Part shown: positions 25,609-34,728 of the stretch, piece by piece
How the letters are laid out: every line of letters starts with the position of its first letter
Numbering within the stretch: position 1 is the first letter of the stretch
Assembly (NCBI GenBank): GCA_964575425.1
Contig: CAZNRD010000021.1
Location: 1-55,852 of the forward strand
Direction of reading: 5' to 3'
Source: DATEAV01 sp964575425
Lineage (GTDB): Bacteria; Chloroflexota; Anaerolineae; Anaerolineales; E44-bin32
Length of the DNA stretch: 55,852 nt
The notes under the pieces: generated by a model
Told to the model about the DNA's origin: nothing
Databases searched by the model: none
The model's input: only the letters and a program-made list of their open reading frames with translations
Program-made: the position numbers and the translations under genes

Positions 25609-28600
25609 CTAGCCGATGGCCGCCTCGATCATGCTGACCATCTGAACCAGCTCGAAGCCCTTCTGCTGGCTGGCCTTGTTGGGGCAGGCGGCGACGCACG
25701 CCCCGCAGCCCTGGCACAGCACCGAGATCACCTCGGCATGGGCGGCTCCGGGCTCGAGCACACGGGCCCCATACGGACAGACCTCGACGCAGATGCCGCA
25801 GGCGGCGCACAGCCGCGGGTTGACGCTGGCGATGATCGGCGTCGCCTCCAGCCGCGGTCGGGAGAGTAGGGATACCGCCCGCACCGCGGCGGCCTGTGCC
25901 TGGGCCATCGTCTCCTGCACATCGCGCGGCGAGTGCGCCAGGCCGGCCAGGAATACACCTTCGGCGGCGAAGTCTACCGGTCGCAGCTTGACGTGGGCCT
26001 CGAGGAAGAAGCCGTTCTCGTTAAGCGACACCTTCAGGAGCTGGGCCAGGGCTGCACTGCCTGGGTCCGGCTCGATGCCGGCGCTGAGGATCACCCAGTC
26101 GGAGTCCAGCGTGACCGGCCTGGCTTCCGGCTGGGACAGCACCCGGACTCGCAGGCGGCCATCGTCCAGAGGCGTCACTTCCGGCCTGGCCTCGGGGGCG
26201 TATTCGAGGAAGACCACGCCCTTCGACCGTGCCTCGCGGTAGAGAGCCTCGCGGAAGCCGTAGGAGCGCAGGTCGCGGTAGAGGACGGCGATCTGCGCGT
26301 CGGGAGCCAGACGTTTGACCGCCAGGGCGTTCTTCAACGCCTCACTGCAGCAGACGCGCGAGCAGTACGGATGGTCCTCGTCGCGCGAGCCAACGCACTG
26401 GATCATTGTCACGCGGCGGCCGGCGAGTGAGACGGCGAAGGCCGGGTCGGTCAGACGCTGCTCGAACTCGCGCTGGGTGAGCACCCGCGGCTGCTGCCCG
26501 TACAGGTACTCCCGCGGGGTGATCTCGCGCCCGCCGGAGGCCACGACGATCGCGCCGTGGCTGAGCTCGCTCTCGACGCCGTCCGCGCCGCGCACCTTCG
26601 TCTGATAGTGGCCGCGGTAGCCGCTGACCTCGACGACTTCGGTCCCGGTGAGCAGGGTGATGCGCGGCTCGGCGCCGACCTGCGCGATCAGGTCGCGCAG
26701 CAGCGCCTGGGGGTCTTCTTCAGGACGCAGGGCGGTGTGCAGATAGCGCAGGTTGCCGCCCAGCTCGTTCTGTCGCTCGATCAGGAAGACCTCGAAGCCC
26801 TGACGGGCGATCGACAGCGCGACCGTCATCCCCGCCAGGCCGCCGCCGATGACCAGCGCGCGGCGGTCCACATCGAAAGTCTGACGGCCAATCGGCCGCA
26901 GCCGTCGCGCCTTGGCCACGGCCATGGCCACCAGCTCCTTGGCCTTCTCCGTGGCCGCCTGGGGATCCGAGCGGTGCACCCAGGAGTCCTGTTCCCGGAT
27001 GTTGGCCATCTCGAACAGGTGGGGGTTGAGCTCGGCCTGGCGCAGCGTGTCCTGGAACAGCGGCTCGTGGGTGCGCGGCGTGCACGAGGCAACCACCACG
27101 CGGTTCAGGCGATTCTCGCGGATGCACTGGGCGATGCGCTCCTGCGTGTCCTGCGAGCAGGTGTACAGGTTGCGTTCGGCATAAGCCACGCCCGGCAGGG
27201 TGTGAGCGAACTCGACGACCTCCGGGACGTTGACCACCGAGCCGATGTTGATGCCGCAGTGGCAGACGAAGACGCCGACGTGCTCGGGCTCATCGCTGAC
27301 GTCACGCTCGGGCGGGTATTCCCGCGTGCGCGTCTCAGTGCCGCGCGCCTCTGCCAGCAGGGCCGAGGCCTGGGCCGCGGCGCAGGAGGCCTCGATCACC
27401 GATTCGGGGATGTCCTTCGGTTCGGCGAAGGCGCCGGCCACGAAAATACCGGGACGGCTGGTCTGGCTCGGCCTGTTCGGCTGGACGGCGGCGAAGCCGA
27501 ACTCGTTGAGCGCAATCCCCAGCCGCAGCGCCATCTCCCGCGCGGCGGCAGAGGGCCGCAGCCCGACGGACAGCACCACCAGGTCGAACTCCTCTTCGAC
27601 GACAACGGGCCTTCGGCCATCGTCGTCCCGGTAGGTGACGTAGGTGACGCGCAGGTTGTGGTTGGTGGGGACTTCCTTCACCGACGACACCATGCAGCGC
27701 ACGTAGCGCACGCCGTGTTCCTTCTGGGCGCGCTCGATGTACGGCTCGAAGCCTTTGCCAAACGAGCGAATGTCGATGTAGAAGATCGTCGGCTCGATGT
27801 TCGGGTCGTGCTCGCGCGCGATGACGGCTTCCTTGGTGGCGTACATGCAGCACACCGAGGAGCAGTATGCCCCCCCGCCCACCTCGGCCAGAGTGCAGTC
27901 GCGCGAACCGACGCATTGAATCCAGGCGATGCGGCGCGGGTGCGAACCGTCGGACGGGCGCTGCACGACGCCCATGAACGGCCCGGAGGCCGACAGCATG
28001 CGCTCGAACTGCAGGCTGGTGACCACGTTCGGGTAGCGCCCATACCCGTACTCGGGGCGGATGTCGCCCGGCATCGTCTCCACGCCCGGCGTCAGGATGA
28101 CCGCCCCGACGTTGAGGTCGAGCACTCGCTCCACATCGTGGTGGATCACCGCCCCGGCGCGGCAGGCATAGACGCACTGATTGCACTCCGAACAGACGCC
28201 GCAGCGAAGGCAGCGGGCAGCCTCGGCGCGCGCCTGCTCTTCGCTCAGGCCGCCGAACATCTCGACGAAGTCCCGCTTTCGCTCGGCCGCTGGTCGCTTG
28301 GGCATCTCGGCGCGGGGCGCGGCTGAAGCCGCACCTATCGCCACGCGTGCGTGCGCCTCTTCGGGCGCGAGCTTGGCCACGGGCTGCGTGATCTGTACTG
28401 TCGCGGCCCTGGCGGGGGCACCGTCAAGCAAATACGTGGCAATCGACTGTGCGGCCTTATGGCCTGCGGCTACCGCGTCGATGATGAAGGCAGTTCCGGT
28501 GACGGCATCGCCGCCGGCGAAGATGCCCGGCACATCGGTGGCCAGCGTCTCGGGGTCCACCTGGACCCGACCCCCGCGCTGGCGTGTGGCCCTCTTCAGG

Positions 28601-30159
28601 CACTCGCTTTCCGGCCTCTGGCCGATGGCGAAGATGACCACGTCGGCCGGGATGACCTCGTCGGTGCCTGGGTGTTCGTCGAAATCAGGGCGACCCTCGA
28701 CGAAGCCGCGGAAGGTCACCTGCGCTGTGCGCACGCCCGTCACACGGCTGTCCTGCTGAGTGATCTCCTTGAACGTTCGCGAGGGGAAGACCTCGATGCC
28801 CTCCTCTTCGGCGTCCCGCACCTCCCACTCGTGCGAGGGCATCTTCTCGCGGCTTTCAAGACACGTCATCCCGACCCAGGCGGCGCCCAGGCGCATGGCG
28901 ATGGTGGCGGCGTCGATCGCCACATTGCCGCCGCCGAGCACCAGCACACGCTTGCCGCGCAGGTCGGGGACGGCGGCGTCTGGACCGGCCGCGATGCCCT
29001 CCTGCCACAGGCTGACGCGCTGCAGGAAATCGGTCGCCAGGTGGACGTCGGGGAGGTCGTTTCCGGGGATGGGGAGCTTCACGCCCTGGTGCGCGCCGAC
29101 CGCGACGAACACCGCTTCGAACTCCCCCAACAAACTTTCGACGTCGCCGATGCGATGGTTCAGCTCGAGGCGCACGCCGTGAGCGAGGATCTGATCGATC
29201 TCCGCCTGGACCACCGTCCGCGGCAGGCGATGTGGCGGCACGCCCACGCGCATCATCCCGCCGGGGACGGGCAACGCCTCATATACCGTGACCTCGGCTC
29301 CCTGCTGCCGCAGGTCGTAGGCGCAGGTCAGACCCGCAGGACCGGAGCCAACGACCGCGACCCTGCGACCGGCGAGAGCGGTTGGGTTCCGGAGGCCCTC
29401 GGCCAACGGACGCTGCAGGACCTCTTGCACTTCTTCCTGGTGCTGCGCCGCCCAATCGGCGACGAAGCGCTTGAGCGCCATGATGTTGACCGGGGCGTCG
29501 GCTTGGCCGCGGCTGCAGGCCTCCTCGCAGCGATGGTTGCACACGCGGCCGCAAATGGAGGGGAAGGGGTTGTCCTCGAGAATGGTCCGATAGGCGTCGG
29601 CGTAGCGGCCTTCGGCGATCAGCGCAACGTAGCCCTGCGCGCGCTGATGCGCCGGACACGCGTCGCGGCATGGCGCCAGGCCTCGCTTCTCGATGGCGTA
29701 CGCGTTCGGGATCGCCTGCGGGTAAGCCTTGTAGATTGCGCGCCGATCCGACAGCCCGCCGTTGAAGGCATCGGGCAGGGTGATGGGACAGGCGGCAGCA
29801 CAGTCACCACAGCCGGTGCACTTGTTCAGGTCCACGTAGCGCGGGTGCTGGTGGACGCGGACAACGAAGTTGCCTGGCTCGCCGTGGATCGACTCGACTT
29901 CGGCGCAGTTGAGCAGGTCGATGTTCAGGTGTCGCCCAACCTCGACGAGCTTGGGCGACATGATGCACATGGCGCAGTCGTTGGTGGGGAAGGTCTTGTC
30001 GAGCTGGGCCATCGTCCCGCCGACGGCGGGCGAACGGTCGAGCAGATAGACCTTGATGCCGGATTCGGCGAGGTCGAGGGCGGCCTGCATGCCGCCGATG
30101 CCGGCGCCAACGACCAGCGCCGAGCCGACCGTCTTCTTGCCGTTGTTCGATGGAGCCAT
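25609..30159 (-). CDS. HdrA - NfnB/GltD - HdrA triple fusion flavoprotein
   Basis: A 1516-residue fusion. Residues 1-155 are the start of an HdrA: FAD site VVGAGIGGMQAALD and CTGCGDCAAACP at 114-125. About 155-580 is an NfnB/GltD-like NAD(P)H oxidoreductase: cysteine region CRDACPA...CGRVC...CEEAC, FAD site VVGSGPAG (269-276), nucleotide site VLGGGNVAID (407-416), and GIFAGGDAVTG (545-555). The first HdrA resumes at about 640-945 (CLRCGVCSECNQC, IQCVGSRD, CSSVCCM). A second HdrA fills 956-1516 with VCHCGIN, VIGGGLAG, QCVGSRD, CSRVCC and two ferredoxin sites (CAACGICVEVCP, CQGCGACVAACP). So three FAD sites sit in one chain. ATG 30159 has AGGA 6 bases upstream. It lies 8 bases after hdrB. Confidence 0.88.
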   Translation of the reverse strand: MAPSNNGKKTVGSALVVGAGIGGMQAALDLAESGIKVYLLDRSPAVGGTMAQLDKTFPTNDCAMCIMSPKLVEVGRHLNIDLLNCAEVESIHGEPGNFVVRVHQHPRYVDLNKCTGCGDCAAACPITLPDAFNGGLSDRRAIYKAYPQAIPNAYAIEKRGLAPCRDACPAHQRAQGYVALIAEGRYADAYRTILEDNPFPSICGRVCNHRCEEACSRGQADAPVNIMALKRFVADWAAQHQEEVQEVLQRPLAEGLRNPTALAGRRVAVVGSGPAGLTCAYDLRQQGAEVTVYEALPVPGGMMRVGVPPHRLPRTVVQAEIDQILAHGVRLELNHRIGDVESLLGEFEAVFVAVGAHQGVKLPIPGNDLPDVHLATDFLQRVSLWQEGIAAGPDAAVPDLRGKRVLVLGGGNVAIDAATIAMRLGAAWVGMTCLESREKMPSHEWEVRDAEEEGIEVFPSRTFKEITQQDSRVTGVRTAQVTFRGFVEGRPDFDEHPGTDEVIPADVVIFAIGQRPESECLKRATRQRGGRVQVDPETLATDVPGIFAGGDAVTGTAFIIDAVAAGHKAAQSIATYLLDGAPARAATVQITQPVAKLAPEEAHARVAIGAASAAPRAEMPKRPAAERKRDFVEMFGGLSEEQARAEAARCLRCGVCSECNQCVYACRAGAVIHHDVERVLDLNVGAVILTPGVETMPGDIRPEYGYGRYPNVVTSLQFERMLSASGPFMGVVQRPSDGSHPRRIAWIQCVGSRDCTLAEVGGGAYCSSVCCMYATKEAVIAREHDPNIEPTIFYIDIRSFGKGFEPYIERAQKEHGVRYVRCMVSSVKEVPTNHNLRVTYVTYRDDDGRRPVVVEEEFDLVVLSVGLRPSAAAREMALRLGIALNEFGFAAVQPNRPSQTSRPGIFVAGAFAEPKDIPESVIEASCAAAQASALLAEARGTETRTREYPPERDVSDEPEHVGVFVCHCGINIGSVVNVPEVVEFAHTLPGVAYAERNLYTCSQDTQERIAQCIRENRLNRVVVASCTPRTHEPLFQDTLRQAELNPHLFEMANIREQDSWVHRSDPQAATEKAKELVAMAVAKARRLRPIGRQTFDVDRRALVIGGGLAGMTVALSIARQGFEVFLIERQNELGGNLRYLHTALRPEEDPQALLRDLIAQVGAEPRITLLTGTEVVEVSGYRGHYQTKVRGADGVESELSHGAIVVASGGREITPREYLYGQQPRVLTQREFEQRLTDPAFAVSLAGRRVTMIQCVGSRDEDHPYCSRVCCSEALKNALAVKRLAPDAQIAVLYRDLRSYGFREALYREARSKGVVFLEYAPEARPEVTPLDDGRLRVRVLSQPEARPVTLDSDWVILSAGIEPDPGSAALAQLLKVSLNENGFFLEAHVKLRPVDFAAEGVFLAGLAHSPRDVQETMAQAQAAAVRAVSLLSRPRLEATPIIASVNPRLCAACGICVEVCPYGARVLEPGAAHAEVISVLCQGCGACVAACPNKASQQKGFELVQMVSMIEAAIG

Positions 30160-30167
30160 GGCCATTC

Positions 30168-31019
30168 CTATGACGCCAGACCGAGGGATGTCAGAAGCGG
30201 TCGCGGGTCGATCAGGTGCTTGGGCCACCACTGCCGTGCCTGGGGCAGGTCGAAGGCCAGCCCTAGGAGTTCGGTGAAATAGAAGGAAGGAAGCCGCTGC
30301 TTGCCGGACTGCCGCATCTCCAGGTTCACCTGACATAGGGGACAGGCTGTGGCGAGGGCGTCGGCGCCGGCCTCGCGCGTACGTTCCACCAGCCTGCCCA
30401 CCAGCCGGTACACGACGTCGGAGCGGCTCAGCGATAGGCCGGCCCCGCAGCAGTCGGTGGCATAAGACCACGGCAGGACCTCTGCCCCCGCCGCGCGCAG
30501 CAAGCTGCCCATCACCTGCGGGTTCTCGGGATCGTCGAACTGCGCCACTCGCGGCGGACGCACGAGCAGGCAGCCGTAGTAGGTCACGAGTTTGAGGCCA
30601 TTGAGGGCACGTCGAACCCGCTGGGCAATGGCCTCAACGCCCACGTCCTCATAGAGCACGGCCAGCAGCGGGCGCACGGCTGTCTGGCCGGTGTACTCGA
30701 AGCCGACGGCAGACTGGATTTCCGCCCTTGCCTGAGGGTCGTGGCGCAGGGCGTAGTCGGCGCCCTTCACGCGGCTGTAGCACGCGGCGCACGGGATGAC
30801 CAGGTCCTTGCCGGTCTCCTGTGCCAGGGCCAGGTTGCGGGCCGGCAGGGCGAGGGCCAACTTCGGGTTGAGGGCGTGAGCGGAGGAGGCACCGCAGCAG
30901 TTCCAGTCGGGAATCTCGTGCAGCCCCAGCCCCAGATGCTCGAAGACGGCCTCGGTGGAGAGGCCATACTCAAGGCCGGTGGAATGCTGGCTGCAGCCGG
31001 GGTAGTAGGCGTAGTCCAC
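30168..31019 (-). CDS. hdrB: HdrB-like subunit with two complete CCG domains
   Basis: A 283-residue HdrB homologue. Both CCG motifs are complete: YYPGCSQ...NCCGASS...CAACYS, and YYGCLL...DCCGAGLS...CPLCQ. In methanogens these hold the two noncubane 4Fe-4S clusters that reduce the CoM-CoB heterodisulfide. The natural substrate in bacteria is not known. The GTG start at 31019 directly abuts the hdrC stop, so the two are translated together. Confidence 0.92.
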   Translation of the reverse strand: MDYAYYPGCSQHSTGLEYGLSTEAVFEHLGLGLHEIPDWNCCGASSAHALNPKLALALPARNLALAQETGKDLVIPCAACYSRVKGADYALRHDPQARAEIQSAVGFEYTGQTAVRPLLAVLYEDVGVEAIAQRVRRALNGLKLVTYYGCLLVRPPRVAQFDDPENPQVMGSLLRAAGAEVLPWSYATDCCGAGLSLSRSDVVYRLVGRLVERTREAGADALATACPLCQVNLEMRQSGKQRLPSFYFTELLGLAFDLPQARQWWPKHLIDPRPLLTSLGLAS

Positions 31020-31586
31020 TTAGGCGCTCCGTTCGAAAAGCCGACGCACGTCCGAGGCTGCCCGGGTGCGCTCCGGCAGCAGAGGGACCTTTCCGCGCAG
31101 GAACAGGCCGATGCCGGCGGGGATGTCGCGGTAGATCGGCACCCGGGACAGGACCTTGAACAGCCCCAGCATGAATGCCTCGTGCGAGCGTCCCAGCCGT
31201 CGGACCACTCCCAGGAACAGACGGTGGAACAACAGGGCATCGCGCTCGCCCGCTGGGTAACCCTCCGCCACGGCGATCTGCCGCAGGGCGTCCATCACGG
31301 CGGCGATGTCGATGTCGTTGGGGCAGTGCGTGGCGCAGGTGTAGCAGCCGGAACACAGCCAGATGTCGCAGCTCCGAAGCACATCGTCCTGCTGGTCCAG
31401 GGCGACGAGCCGCAAAATGGCATCGGGGCCCAGCTCCATGGACCCGACCACGGGACAACCCGCCGTGCACTTGTGACAGTGATAGCAGAGGTCAATCTGC
31501 TCGCCGGACAAGGCCCGCACCTGGGCCGCTAGTCTGCCGTCCACGCTGATCCCTTCCGCTGGCACGCGCGCTGTCGCTTCCGTCAC
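31020..31586 (-). CDS. hdrC: HdrC-like 4Fe-4S subunit
   Basis: A 188-residue HdrC homologue with CYHCHKCTAGCP (about residue 36) and CSGCYTCATHCP (about residue 77), the two 4Fe-4S sites that carry electrons from HdrA to HdrB. The GTG start at 31586 has AAGGAG 7 bases upstream. It is the first clear gene of the redox run; its promoter must lie in the 450 bases upstream, where none is convincing. Confidence 0.9.
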   Translation of the reverse strand: MTEATARVPAEGISVDGRLAAQVRALSGEQIDLCYHCHKCTAGCPVVGSMELGPDAILRLVALDQQDDVLRSCDIWLCSGCYTCATHCPNDIDIAAVMDALRQIAVAEGYPAGERDALLFHRLFLGVVRRLGRSHEAFMLGLFKVLSRVPIYRDIPAGIGLFLRGKVPLLPERTRAASDVRRLFERSA

Positions 31587-32037
31587 GGGTCAACTCCTTG
31601 CGCGGCTGTCTCCCGCGAAGCCCCCGTTGGGAGCATCAGGCGGTGGGCAGGAACGATATCGGCGGTTGGCGCCATGCTGCCTCGAGGGCTTGCCCCGCGC
31701 TGGTGGCTGGGGCGGGGACGGGAGATTCGGGGCAAGTCGACCATCGGTTGGGTCATGGGGCCTCGAGGACGCTCCTCATTTGAAGGTGCACTGGTCATGT
31801 CGTCCCAGGCGAGCAATCCCACTTATTACATCGGTCTTATCCAATGAGTCCCTGACGCCATTGCGGGAGCCCAAGGCTGCCCGGAGAGTTCCCTGTCGGC
31901 TAAGCATCAGGCACCCGTCGAAGCGTCTGAGCCTTCACTGGAACTCGGATGAGGAAGCCGATGCTACGAGGAATGATGACCTCTGGCATCCGGTCCAGGC
32001 AGTGGCAATCCTCCCCGAAATGGGCGGATTTTCGTCA
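31587..32037. other. Non-coding gap upstream of the Hdr run
   Basis: 450 bases between the queG stop and hdrC. No gene is supported. The section around 31815-31850 is the most AT-rich and would be the best place for the Hdr promoter, but no good -10/-35 pair is seen. An open frame (31583-31822, minus) ends on the hdrC start but has no ribosome binding site and no protein-like character. No strong hairpin was found at the queG end. Confidence 0.4.
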
Positions 32038-33192
32038 CTAGGGGGATGCAGGTCCGCTGGCCACTCGCAGAGCGAGCTGCACCTCTGCGCGCACGCTTTC
32101 ATCGACTTCGCCCGCGGCTGCATGCTCGAGGGCACGGACGGCATCTTGCCCCCCGATCTGGCCAAGCGCCCAGGCGGCAAGGGCCCGCACAATCGCTTCA
32201 GGCTCGTGCTCCAGCAGGCGGGCCAGCGCGGGGGTCAATTCCGGGGCGCCTGCATTTCCTGCTGCCACGGCTGCGTTGCGCAGCAGGCCGCGCCTTCCCG
32301 CGCGACGCAAGGGACTGCCGCGCAAGGTCTGGCGAAAGGCAGAGGCATCCATTTGCAGAATGGCGGCGATGTCCGGCGGGTTGAGGGCTCGGCGCGGGGT
32401 GAATGCGGGAACCGTATGCCCATCCTCCGCGCGGCGGTTCCAGGGGCAGACTTCCTGGCACGCATCGCAGCCGAACAGCCATGTCCCCTGTGCGGGTCGA
32501 AGCTGCAGGGGGATGGAGCCCTTGAGCTCGATGGTACAGTATGAGATGCAGCGTGAGGCGTCGAGGGTGCGGTCTGGCAGGATGCAGTGCGTGGGGCAGG
32601 CCTCGATGCAGCGGGTGCACGTGCCGCAGCGGTCGGCCTGGAATGGGGGATCGGGCGGAAGGTCAAGGTCGAGCAGGAGTTCCGCCAGGAGCAGGTACGA
32701 ACCGATGGCGGGGTGGATGAGGCAAGTGTTTTTGCCGATCCAGCCGAGGCCAGCGCGCTGGGCAAGGTCGCGCTCGAGGAGAGGTCCGGTGTCGGTATAC
32801 GCGCGGTGCGGGATGGTTGTGCCGACCTGGGCCTCGAGGAAAGTGGCCAGGGCCTCCAGGCGAGGGGGCAAGAAGTCGTGGTAGTCGTCCCCGAGCGCGT
32901 AGGCAGCGACGCGCCCGCTGCCCGCGTCGGTCGTTGATGGCGTGGGGTAGCGGATGCCCAGGACCACAATTGATCGGCAGTCGGGGAAGATGGTGAGGGG
33001 GTCAGCCCGGCGTCCGACGGCGCGAGACGAGGCCAGGTAGTGCATTTCGCCGTGATGCCCTGCGTCCAGCCATTGGCGGTAGACATCGAAGTGGGGAGGC
33101 GGGTCGGGGGTGGTGATGCCGATCAGGTCGAAGCCCAGGCGATCGGCCTCAGTCTTGAGGGCTGCTGCGAGCGAGGGTAGGCTGCTTCCCAT
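32038..33192 (-). CDS. queG: Epoxyqueuosine reductase QueG with HEAT-like C-terminus
   Basis: Catalyses the last step of queuosine synthesis in tRNA, reducing epoxyqueuosine with a cobalamin and two 4Fe-4S clusters. The 384-residue product has GWIGKNTCLI (about residue 140), cluster sites CGTCTRCIEACP and CDACQEVCPW, and a helical HEAT-like end (about 305-375, AAWALGQIGGQDAVRALEHA). Length and motif order fit QueG. Other queuosine genes are not in the window. Confidence 0.94.
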   Translation of the reverse strand: MGSSLPSLAAALKTEADRLGFDLIGITTPDPPPHFDVYRQWLDAGHHGEMHYLASSRAVGRRADPLTIFPDCRSIVVLGIRYPTPSTTDAGSGRVAAYALGDDYHDFLPPRLEALATFLEAQVGTTIPHRAYTDTGPLLERDLAQRAGLGWIGKNTCLIHPAIGSYLLLAELLLDLDLPPDPPFQADRCGTCTRCIEACPTHCILPDRTLDASRCISYCTIELKGSIPLQLRPAQGTWLFGCDACQEVCPWNRRAEDGHTVPAFTPRRALNPPDIAAILQMDASAFRQTLRGSPLRRAGRRGLLRNAAVAAGNAGAPELTPALARLLEHEPEAIVRALAAWALGQIGGQDAVRALEHAAAGEVDESVRAEVQLALRVASGPASP

Positions 33193-33198
33193 GGTGCG

Positions 33199-33204
33199 AT
33201 TATA
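33199..33204 (-). promoter_or_regulatory. -10 box TATAAT giving a near-leaderless queG transcript
   Basis: A perfect TATAAT (33204-33199) ends 6 bases before the queG ATG at 33192, so the transcript would start at the start codon. The -35 region (TTCGCG) is weak. Confidence 0.5.
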
Positions 33205-33232
33205 GCGGCCCGAGGGCTCGCCGCGAAAAGAA

Positions 33233-33260
33233 GCCCCAGGAGAGGGGGCGCTCCTGGGGC
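33233..33260 (-). terminator. Intrinsic terminator of the GltD-like gene
   Basis: GCCCCAGGAG and CTCCTGGGGC form a perfect 10-bp stem around an 8-base loop; on the minus strand TTCTTTTC follows directly. It lies 38 bases after the GltD-like stop and just before the queG promoter, so it separates the two transcripts. It is the best intrinsic terminator in the window. Confidence 0.8.
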
Positions 33261-33297
33261 AAGAGAGAGGCAGGCTGTATCGCGCGGCTGCGTGGCC

Positions 33298-34728
33298 TCA
33301 GCTCTTCGAGAGGAAGTCGTGGATGCCTGCGGCCGCCTTACGGCCGGCGCGCATGGCGGTCACCACCAGGTCGGGGCCGGTGACGCCGTCGCCGCCGGCG
33401 AAGACGCCGGGCCTGGAGGTCGCGCCGGTCTCCGGGTCAGCGACGATGAGGCCGAACTTGTGTGTGTTCAGGTCGGGCGTGGTCTTGCCGATGAGCGGGT
33501 CAGGCCAGTAGCCGAGGGCGAGGATGACCGTGTCGGCCGGGACGATGAAGTTGGAGCCCTCGATGGGGACGGGGCGGCGCCGCCCGCTGGCGTCGGGCTC
33601 GCCGAGTTCGCACTGGAGGCACTCGACGGAGGCCACGCGCCCATCGGGGCCTTCGATGAACCGGATGGGTTGGGTGAGGAAGCGGTACTTGGAGCCTTCC
33701 TCGCGTGCCAGCTCGCGGTCCACCGCGTTGCCGGGCATCTCGGCTTCGGTGCGGCGGTAGAGGCAGGTGACCTCTTCGGCGCCGAGGCGAAGCGCTGTGC
33801 GGAGGCAGTCGGAGGCAGTGTCGCCGCCGCCGATGACGGCCACGCGGCGACCGGCGAGGGGCCGCTCCTTCTTGTCGGGTGGGAGCCACTCGGGGTCGAC
33901 GTTGGCGCGAATGAGGTAGTCGGTTGCCTGGTAGATGCCGGGCAGATCAACGCCGGGGGCTTCCATGGGGGCATCGATCAAGGTGCCGACGCCGACGAAG
34001 ACGGCATGGAATCCCTCGTGGAAGAGGTCGTCGATGGTCTTGGCCTGGCCGATGCGGGTGCTCGTGACAAAGCGCACACCGGCTCGCGCTAGGTCGGCGA
34101 TGCGGTCCCGCACGACGCGCTTGGAGAGCTTGAAGTTGGGGATGCCGTAGATGAGGAGCCCGCCGGGAGCGGGGTAGGCTTCGAACACAGTGACCGCGTG
34201 ACCCTTCTGGACCAGCTGTTCAGCGCAGGCCAGACCGGCGGGCCCAGAGCCCACAATCGCGACATGCTTGCCTGTCGGCGGGCCGACGGGGATTTCGACA
34301 CCGGCATGCTGGCGCTGGTAGTCCGCGACGAAGGCTTCCAGGGCCCCTGTGATGACAGGCTCGTTGCGTTTGCTACGTACGCACGATCCCTGGCACAGCG
34401 CTTCGTGGGGGCAGACGCGGCCGCAGATCTCCGGCATGGAACTCGTGCGGCGGTATATCTCGGCGGCGCCGACGAAGTCCCCTTTCTCGATCAGCCACAT
34501 GGCCGCCGGGATATCGTTGCGAACCGGGCAGGCCTCGACGCAGGGGGCCGGCTCCTGACAGTGGATGCACCGCTCGGCAGCGCGCTGCGCCATGTCTGGC
34601 GTCAGTGGCAGGTATGCCTCCTCGAAGTCGCGCAGTCGTTCCTCGACTGGCCGAGCCACCAACGGGACGTACGGCAGCTTCATGCGCTGCTTTCGGTCAA
34701 TCGCCTGGTCGTCGCTGCTGGCTGACAT
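33298..34728 (-). CDS. GltD/NfnB-like NAD(P)H oxidoreductase
   Basis: A 476-residue stand-alone protein of the glutamate synthase small-subunit family. The N-terminal 4Fe-4S domain has CIHCQEPAPCVEACP and CGRVCPHEALC; the FAD site is VGSGPAGLACAEQL, the NAD(P) site VIGGGDTASDCLRTA, and GVFAGGDGVTGPDLV closes the fold. No glutamate synthase large subunit is next to it, so it may act with another partner such as an NfnA-like or Hdr protein, or be the homotetrameric type often named gltA. The same fold is inserted in the 1516-residue fusion at 25609. ATG 34728 has AGGAGGA 6 bases upstream. Confidence 0.85.
   Translation of the reverse strand: MSASSDDQAIDRKQRMKLPYVPLVARPVEERLRDFEEAYLPLTPDMAQRAAERCIHCQEPAPCVEACPVRNDIPAAMWLIEKGDFVGAAEIYRRTSSMPEICGRVCPHEALCQGSCVRSKRNEPVITGALEAFVADYQRQHAGVEIPVGPPTGKHVAIVGSGPAGLACAEQLVQKGHAVTVFEAYPAPGGLLIYGIPNFKLSKRVVRDRIADLARAGVRFVTSTRIGQAKTIDDLFHEGFHAVFVGVGTLIDAPMEAPGVDLPGIYQATDYLIRANVDPEWLPPDKKERPLAGRRVAVIGGGDTASDCLRTALRLGAEEVTCLYRRTEAEMPGNAVDRELAREEGSKYRFLTQPIRFIEGPDGRVASVECLQCELGEPDASGRRRPVPIEGSNFIVPADTVILALGYWPDPLIGKTTPDLNTHKFGLIVADPETGATSRPGVFAGGDGVTGPDLVVTAMRAGRKAAAGIHDFLSKS

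Noticed and set aside
23929..25869. 646-codon plus-strand frame
   Set aside because: It spans several minus-strand Hdr genes and shows no motif; a shadow frame.
30160..30471. Upstream extension of the fusion protein to 30471
   Set aside because: It lies inside hdrB and lacks HdrA character; AGGA before ATG 30159 gives the natural start.
31583..31822. 79-codon minus frame ending on the hdrC start
   Set aside because: It has no ribosome binding site and no protein-like sequence; the overlap with hdrC is probably chance.
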